64,000 nt of DNA. Origin: Alloacidobacterium sp963823845. GTDB taxonomy: Bacteria > Acidobacteriota > Terriglobia > Terriglobales > Acidobacteriaceae. The position numbers were made by a program, and so were the translations under genes. Within the stretch, counting starts at the first letter, position 1. The number at the start of each line of letters is the position of its first letter. The notes under the pieces were generated by a model, which made no database searches, was not told where the DNA came from, and was given only the letters and a program-made list of their open reading frames with translations. This document shows, piece after piece, positions 58,845 to 64,000 of this stretch. The stretch is from positions 558,001 to 622,000 of the forward strand of contig CAWGND010000011.1 of assembly GCA_963823845.1 (NCBI GenBank), given 5' to 3'.

Positions 58845-60661
58845 TGTTGCGCCTGCGGTTTAGAGAACTCAATCGGCTGTGCGGAAGTCATGCCTTTGCC
58901 TTCCTCGATCGTGATGAACTGGTTCGTTTTGATATTCATGACTGACTCTTTTTTCCCACTCGGCCAGACAACGTCAAGGTTGACGGTTTTATCTGCTTCG
59001 GCTTTTCCCAGCCCGAAGGTAAGCGGTAATTCACTTTGCGAAAGATAGCTCGATCCGTCTTTCACCATGCCGAAGAGCCGAAGTCCTTTGCTTGTTTTCA
59101 CGGTAATCCTGGCACCGATCCCGTCGCGATTCGAGCGTGTGCCAATCGTCCGGACTCTGAGCATATCGTTTTGATTCCCATTGTCGTTACGCAGCAACTT
59201 CGCCGGACCGTTGTTTGTTGTAATCACCAGGTCCAGATCGCCGTCATTATCGAAGTCCAGGTACGCCGCGCCGCGCCCAACGACCGGCTGGCGTAGCGCG
59301 GAACCCACCTTGTCCGTCACATCTTCGAATTTTCCGTTGCCCTTGTTATGGAAGAGCAGGGGCGGTTCTGCGTAGTGGAGTGTTGGCGTCACCACACTCA
59401 CGTCGTCGGCGACATGTCCGTTTAAGGCAAAGATGTCGGGCAATCCATCCAAATCGTAGTCGAAGAAGAAAGTGCTGAAGGTGAGCGAACTCGCAGATGC
59501 CGGGCCGATGCCATCGATCATTGCCTTGTCCGTGAATAAACCGGTGCCATCATTCTGATACAGTGACATGCTTTCATTGGCGAAGTTGCCAATGACAAGG
59601 CTTTGGCGGCCTGACAGGTCATAGTCCGCGGCGTCAGCGCCCATGCCTGCGCGCGCCTTGCCCGCATCACTGAAAGCAACACCCGTGGCAAACGCCTCGT
59701 CGGTAAACGTGCCGTTGTGATTATTGTGATAAAGCTTGTTCGCCTGGGTATCGTTGGCAACAAATAGATCCAGCCAGCCATCGTTGTCATAGTCCAGCAA
59801 AACAACTCCTAGCGACTTGCTGGTCGGATCATAGAGTCCGGCTTTCTTTGTTACGTCTTCAAACGTGCCGTTGCCCTTGTTGTGATAGAGCGTTGCGCTC
59901 TGGCCTTTATAGAGCTCGGGCGTGCAATAGGACTTGTGCTTTCCATCGAGTGTGCATGACTGATCCGTCTCAGGCGACCACTCAACATAATGCGAGACAA
60001 ACAGATCGAGCTTGCCATCGTTGTCATAGTCGAACCACACTGCGCCGGTTGAGAAACCGGGATCGCGCACTCCGGCTTTGGCAGTCACGTCGGCGAACTT
60101 CCCGTTGCCGAGATTGTGAAAAAGATGGTTGCCATCGAGCGCCGTGACGTAGATATCGTCGAAGCCGTCGTTGTCATAGTCTGCGGCGGCGCAGCCGAGG
60201 CCGTACATCTCCACTGCCAGACCAGCCTGACGAGTCACGTCGGTAAATGTGCCATCTTTGTTGTTGTGATAGAGGGCGGGCAAGGATTTGCCCGTAGCAT
60301 GTCCAGGCCAGTCCATGGAATTGACGAAGAGAATGTCCTGCCAGCCGTCGTTGTCGTAGTCGAGAACGCACACGCCGCTACCCATTGTTTCCGGCAGATA
60401 TTTTTTCCCGAAAGCACCGCTGTTATGCCGGAAATGGATACCTGCCTGCGCCGTGACGTCGGTGAACCGAATAGGACCGGATGGGCGCACAGAAGTGGCT
60501 TCTGGACTTATGTTCGGTGCCGGCGTCGCAACCGCAGCAGGATGACTCGCGGTTGCGGGCTTCTCCTGCACGGATGTGGTGGACGATGTTCGTTTGCAAC
60601 CAGGAATAAGAAACAACACAGCCAATGGCAAGATGCGGAGAGCCCGCAAACACAACAACAT
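58841..60661 (-). CDS. CRTAC1-type FG-GAP / ASPIC-UnbV lipoprotein
   Basis: About 606 residues starting at the Met of MLLCLRALRILPLAVLFLIP; the frame opens 11 codons earlier at 60694, but that extension is acidic. The lipobox LIPGC predicts a lipidated outer-membrane or periplasmic protein. FG-GAP repeats with Ca-loops follow (VLDYDNDGWQDILFVNSMDW, AADYDNDGFDDIYVTALDG, WFDYDNDGKLDLFVSHY, LLDYDNDGWLDLFVAND, LDFDNDGDLDLVITTNNG). A C-terminal ASPIC/UnbV domain has RDGIGARITVKTSKG and DGSSYLSQSELPLTFGLGKA. It is the last gene of an operon behind the RnfD-like gene (8-41 bp gap depending on the start) and converges on the flavoprotein gene. Confidence 0.88.
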   Translation of the reverse strand: MLLCLRALRILPLAVLFLIPGCKRTSSTTSVQEKPATASHPAAVATPAPNISPEATSVRPSGPIRFTDVTAQAGIHFRHNSGAFGKKYLPETMGSGVCVLDYDNDGWQDILFVNSMDWPGHATGKSLPALYHNNKDGTFTDVTRQAGLAVEMYGLGCAAADYDNDGFDDIYVTALDGNHLFHNLGNGKFADVTAKAGVRDPGFSTGAVWFDYDNDGKLDLFVSHYVEWSPETDQSCTLDGKHKSYCTPELYKGQSATLYHNKGNGTFEDVTKKAGLYDPTSKSLGVVLLDYDNDGWLDLFVANDTQANKLYHNNHNGTFTDEAFATGVAFSDAGKARAGMGADAADYDLSGRQSLVIGNFANESMSLYQNDGTGLFTDKAMIDGIGPASASSLTFSTFFFDYDLDGLPDIFALNGHVADDVSVVTPTLHYAEPPLLFHNKGNGKFEDVTDKVGSALRQPVVGRGAAYLDFDNDGDLDLVITTNNGPAKLLRNDNGNQNDMLRVRTIGTRSNRDGIGARITVKTSKGLRLFGMVKDGSSYLSQSELPLTFGLGKAEADKTVNLDVVWPSGKKESVMNIKTNQFITIEEGKGMTSAQPIEFSKPQAQH

Positions 60662-60701
60662 GAATAGGTTTTCCTTTTCTGTCTCTGCAGTCATACCGTC
60701 G

Positions 60702-61559
60702 TTATGCTCGCGTCGGAACGCTCAGAGTTGAGCGCCGCGGGTCCGCCCACATTTCAATGAGCATGGCAATCGGTCCAACGATAAAGAGCGCATAAAGAGG
60801 TGCATAGATGCTTTGATCCAGGCGCAGTAAGAATTCAACGACTGCCACGGAGAAGGCAACAAAACACTGCCCGGTCTTTGAGCGGACTGTCGTTTTTGGA
60901 TCAGTGATCATAAAGAAAATGAAGAGCTGATACTCCGGCCCCGTAATCGGCGAAACCTCCGACATCCACGGATCGCCCGTAATCCATGCGCGCAAAAAGG
61001 CCAGCGCTATGAATGAAACAACATAAACGGCACAGATGTGAAAGCGCCGAAGACGCCAGATAATCGCTGTCCCCAACGCCCATATCACCAACATGGCCCA
61101 GAGGTTGTTGCCCCACTGAATGCTCAGGCTTGCAACGGCTTCCGATGCAAGGAAAAGCATCGCGCAGATGCCAAAGTTCGACGGGTTCCAGATATGGCGG
61201 CCCTTAACGCGCAGCACATATTTAGAAGTGATCGCAAGCAGGCTGCATAATGCGTATGGCCAAAACGCCGGCGAGCGCAGCAGAATACCGACGCTGATAC
61301 CGGTGATATATGCGCTGGCAATGTTCGGCCATTTATGAAGAAAAATGCGGCCCAGGACCAGTTCCGCAAGAATGCTTGTTCCAATGGCGAGCAACGTCTT
61401 CTGGTAGCTCTCTAGAATGCCAAATGTGAGATGCCCTACCAGCAGAATGAGCGTTATGAAAATTGGTGGAATGAACCGGTTATCCAGGCTCAAAAGCCGC
61501 TTCCAGCGGGCGGTCTGGACTGTTGGCCGGGCGGGTGTCGTTGTGGCTGGCTGACTCAT
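60702..61559 (-). CDS. RnfD/NqrB-like membrane protein
   Basis: A 285-residue integral membrane protein with eight to nine hydrophobic helices, related to the RnfD/NqrB/YedZ-type redox membrane subunits. Seen are FITLILLVGHLTFGILESYQ, ILAELVLGRIFLHKWPNIAS (RnfD-type motif), AITSKYVLRVKGRHIWNPSN (conserved KYvLr..g.HifNPsn signature) and FFMITDPKTTVRSKTGQCFV (conserved DPktt). In Rnf/Nqr these helices hold a covalent FMN near a Thr. No other Rnf or Nqr subunit is nearby. Both ends are joined to CRTAC1 genes, with a 4-base overlap upstream, so it acts with them rather than in a standard Rnf complex. Confidence 0.82.
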   Translation of the reverse strand: MSQPATTTPARPTVQTARWKRLLSLDNRFIPPIFITLILLVGHLTFGILESYQKTLLAIGTSILAELVLGRIFLHKWPNIASAYITGISVGILLRSPAFWPYALCSLLAITSKYVLRVKGRHIWNPSNFGICAMLFLASEAVASLSIQWGNNLWAMLVIWALGTAIIWRLRRFHICAVYVVSFIALAFLRAWITGDPWMSEVSPITGPEYQLFIFFMITDPKTTVRSKTGQCFVAFSVAVVEFLLRLDQSIYAPLYALFIVGPIAMLIEMWADPRRSTLSVPTRA

Positions 61560-63356
61560 GCAGGCTCCTCAATCTTATAAAGTTTGCCCGGCACAAGGCC
61601 ATTCAGCGTTTGCACCCTACCTGAAGGCCAGCGAATGACCACTTTTTCGATCTGCGGATTCCTGCCCAGCCCAAAGTGTAATCGGCGGTCGTTTTGCGCG
61701 GAGAAGCCGCATCCACCGGAGACCTGCTGGATCTGTTCCTGACCGTTCCAGAACAAGGCCACTTGGGCACCGATCGCGCTGCGATTGCTCTTCGTTCCTT
61801 CCAGCGCAAACTCAATCCAATTGTTTTCCGGGGTCGCAGCGTTTTTGTACAGAAGCAACGGCCCACGCTGATTGGCAACAACAACATCCAGCACGCCGCG
61901 GTTCCACAAATCGGCGAGAGCAACGGCGCGGCCATCGTGCGTGTCTGTGACTCCAACAGCCTGCGCCACATCGACAAACTTGCCTGCGCCGTCGTTCAGC
62001 CACACATGCTTCTGCTGATAACCCGACAAGCTTCGCCCATCCATCGCCGGCCAGTCCCTTGCATCTCCGATGATCGAGGAGTTGCCCCCTGCCATCTTTG
62101 GAGAAGTCGTACCAGTAGTTTCGTTTGCGATCGAGCGAGACATAGCCGTTTGTTAGAAAAAGATCGAGCGTCCCGTCGTTATTCAGGTCGCCGAACTGTG
62201 CGCCGAAGCTCCACCCGCCGAGCTCCACGCCCATATCGCGCGCAAGATTTTCAAATTTGACGTCATTGCCCGAGGTGCCTTCTTTGGGAACCCACAAATT
62301 GTTGCCCTGAATCAGCACACCGTCTTCTGAGATGTTCGACACGTAGACGGAATAGCGGCCCTGATTGAAGATGTCGCCAAATGCAACGTTCATGCCGCTC
62401 TTAGGAGCGAAGCCCACGCCAGTCTGCTCGCCCGCTTCATGGAACCGCTTGCCGTCGTTGAGATACAACTCGGAAACTCCATAGTCATTGGCGATGAAGA
62501 GATCAGGATGCCCGGTGCCACGCAGATCAGCAGCACCTGCAGCCAAGGCCCACCGTCTACTGGCGATACCAACTTTTTCGCTTACTTCTTCAAATTTTCC
62601 ATTGCCTAGATTGTGGAAGAGATATTTGCGGCCGCCGTTTTTCGCGTATTCGAAGCTGTCCGGCATCATGCTGGTCGACTTCAGATGCCAGAGATCGACA
62701 TCCTCCGGATAATAGCCGCCAACGAAGAGGTCGAGCAGTCCATCGCCATCGTAATCAAACCAGACAGCGGTGTTCGCATTGATCCAGGGAGGCAATCCCG
62801 CCTGCTCGCTCACGCGGGTAAAGTCGTGGCCCTGGTTGTTATGGAACAGCTCAGGGCGGCCCCATTTGATCAGAAACAGATCTTCGTAGCCGTCATTGTC
62901 ATAGTCGCCCCACACGGCTCCCATAGAAACACCAGTACCAGGTTGGTTGACATCGGCAATCCCCATCTCTTCTGCCACATCTTTGAAAGTGCCATCGTGC
63001 ATGTTTCGGTAGAGATGGTTTTTACTGCCCTCCTTGCTGTCAGTCACGTAAATGTCGGGCCATCCGTCGCGATCGAAATCAACAATGGATACTGACGCCC
63101 CCATCGACGCCACTTCCGGCATAATGTGTGCGAGCTTCGAATCCAGCGTCGGCCCCTGATGGACAAAATCAATGCCTGAGGCGTGGGAGACTTCCTGAAG
63201 ATAGAAACCGTGTCGTGCAAGCGCGGCACTGATATCCAGCGTTGTTTTCGCGGACGCCTTACGCTCGGACGACAGGCGCTTCACCACAACGGGAGTCAGT
63301 AGAAGCCCGGCGAAAAAGATGATCAGCAAAACTCGTGCAATGGGTACGCGCTTCAT
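61556..63356 (-). pseudogene. CRTAC1-type FG-GAP / ASPIC-UnbV protein, one frame break
   Basis: ATG 63356 overlaps the preceding stop (ATGA). A membrane anchor (VLLIIFFAGLLLTPVVV) is followed by FG-GAP repeats (IVDFDRDGWPDIYVTDS, WGDYDNDGYEDLFLIKWG, WFDYDGDGLLDLFVGGY, FGDLNNDGTLDLFLTNGY) to about residue 430. The frame then changes within TTT/AAA at 62097-62099: FSK continues as MAGGNSSIIGDARDWPAMDG in another frame. The C-terminus (LADLWNRGVLDVVVANQRGP, RSAIGAQVALFWNG, VSGGCGFSAQNDRRLHFGLG) is a complete ASPIC/UnbV domain. A single extra A in a homopolymer explains everything, so this may be a sequencing error and the protein, about 600 residues, intact. Confidence 0.83.
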
Positions 63357-64000
63357 TTTCCGGCGTTACTCCTCAAGGCATTTTCAAAAATATCGGGCGT
63401 GACGTAGCGCGTTTGATACGTTTGCCAATCGTTCGTGTGGTGTCGGTAGACCCAATCGTCTGCCAGCTTGCCGGGCGGTGTGTCGTATTCCGTTCTGGAG
63501 TGGTAGGGATACGGGAGCACGGTCCGGGAATAGGTGGAGTTGTAGTCGCCGTCTTTGATCCAGCCATCGCCAGCGATCACATAATCGCGCACCCAGCCGG
63601 TGGGCGGAGGAAGCGGCGCGGCAAAACGAAGGCCCAACTCATCGCCGGCATTCATGACCACATAGCGATCGTCAATGTTCGTCAGAAGCGGACGCACGTC
63701 ACCATAGCGTGTGTAATAGCCCGCAAGATCGCGCCAGATCTGCGTCGTTGCCAGAAGATGGTTGTAGTCCGGAATCTCTGGAGAAGAGGCGTTGGCCTGA
63801 TGAATGATGGAGTAGCCCCGGTAGTGCAAGTCCGCCGTCGTCGGATCCAGCCGCGTGATTTTGAGTGCCGTATCCGGCAGCCCCCTGGCCCACTCAATCG
63901 AGTCCCAGTAAATTTCCAGACTCGTACGCAGCCGTACTTTGCGCGGAGTTCCCGGGACAAATACATTCGTGAGATCGATAAGGCATGTTTTGTTTCGGCC
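63353..64000 (-). CDS. C-terminal part of a second large TPR/UnbV-type protein, 5' end outside the window
   Basis: The minus-strand frame is open from the right edge to the stop at 63353 (216 codons, no start inside). It matches the last part of the 1,170-residue protein at 51331 in order and spacing: CLIDLTNVFVPGTPRKVRLR, TSLEIYWDSIEWARGLPDTA, YTRYGDVRPLLTNIDDRYVV, LPPPTGWVRDYVIAGDGWIK and a Tyr-rich end. It is therefore a paralogue of that gene. Its stop overlaps the ATG of the next CRTAC1 gene, making it the first visible member of a four-gene operon. Confidence 0.82.
   Translation of the reverse strand, partial: GRNKTCLIDLTNVFVPGTPRKVRLRTSLEIYWDSIEWARGLPDTALKITRLDPTTADLHYRGYSIIHQANASSPEIPDYNHLLATTQIWRDLAGYYTRYGDVRPLLTNIDDRYVVMNAGDELGLRFAAPLPPPTGWVRDYVIAGDGWIKDGDYNSTYSRTVLPYPYHSRTEYDTPPGKLADDWVYRHHTNDWQTYQTRYVTPDIFENALRSNAGK

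Overview
The window reads as a chromosomal segment of an Acidobacteriota bacterium, most likely class Terriglobia. The phylum-type markers are a VWFA-related protein (36945-38546), a carboxypeptidase-regulatory/TonB-dependent receptor (33141-36511), several CRTAC1-type FG-GAP + ASPIC/UnbV proteins, and the DUF2950/DUF3300 pair. The genus is not decided. No rRNA, tRNA or CRISPR array was seen.

Layout. 1-5318 (minus): tripartite RND efflux operon, TolC-like protein > membrane-fusion lipoprotein > RND permease (cut by the window edge), each joined by a 4-base stop/start overlap. 5498-8348 (plus): proton-translocating transhydrogenase pntAA-pntAB-pntB. 8407-25146: a plant-polysaccharide catabolic island. 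It holds a sugar isomerase-like TIM barrel, a GH105 hydrolase fused to a glutamine-amidotransferase-like domain, kduI, a secreted cupin, an IclR regulator, kduD, a KDPG aldolase, KDG kinase, a secreted GH13 amylase, a RhaT-type rhamnose transporter, rhamnulokinase (frameshifted), a bifunctional rhamnulose-1-phosphate aldolase/lactaldehyde dehydrogenase and L-rhamnose isomerase. Together these can take unsaturated rhamnogalacturonan disaccharides to pyruvate, triose phosphates and lactaldehyde/lactate.

25377-27817: DUF2950 and DUF3300 genes, both with reading-frame breaks. 28110-38829: a zinc-ribbon protein, a DUF885 protein, a CRTAC1 + TPR operon, a TonB receptor broken into several frames with a strong terminator behind it, the VWFA protein and a DUF5522 protein. 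38916-43373: Lhr-type helicase, preceded by an unusual three-copy, roughly 148-bp higher-order repeat (about 43396-43841). 44090-51317: two small ORFs, a PRISE-type SDR, pyruvate dehydrogenase E1 (aceE) with a hairpin terminator, a NeuC-type epimerase and an amidase.

51331-64000: an accessory-looking block. A TPR/FG-GAP/UnbV protein of 1170 residues diverges from a plus-strand trio (asparagine-synthetase-like protein, Elp3/RaSEA-like radical SAM enzyme, halogenase-like flavoprotein). That trio converges on a minus-strand operon of CRTAC1 proteins and an RnfD/NqrB-like membrane protein. Every gene of the trio carries several frame breaks although its motifs remain legible.

Frame breaks are strongly clustered (21.4, 25.4-27.1, 33.1-35.5, 55.3-58.0 and 62.1 kb), while genes of 3-4.5 kb elsewhere are intact. 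Either these loci are recently decaying or the assembly has local indel errors. The sequence alone cannot decide.
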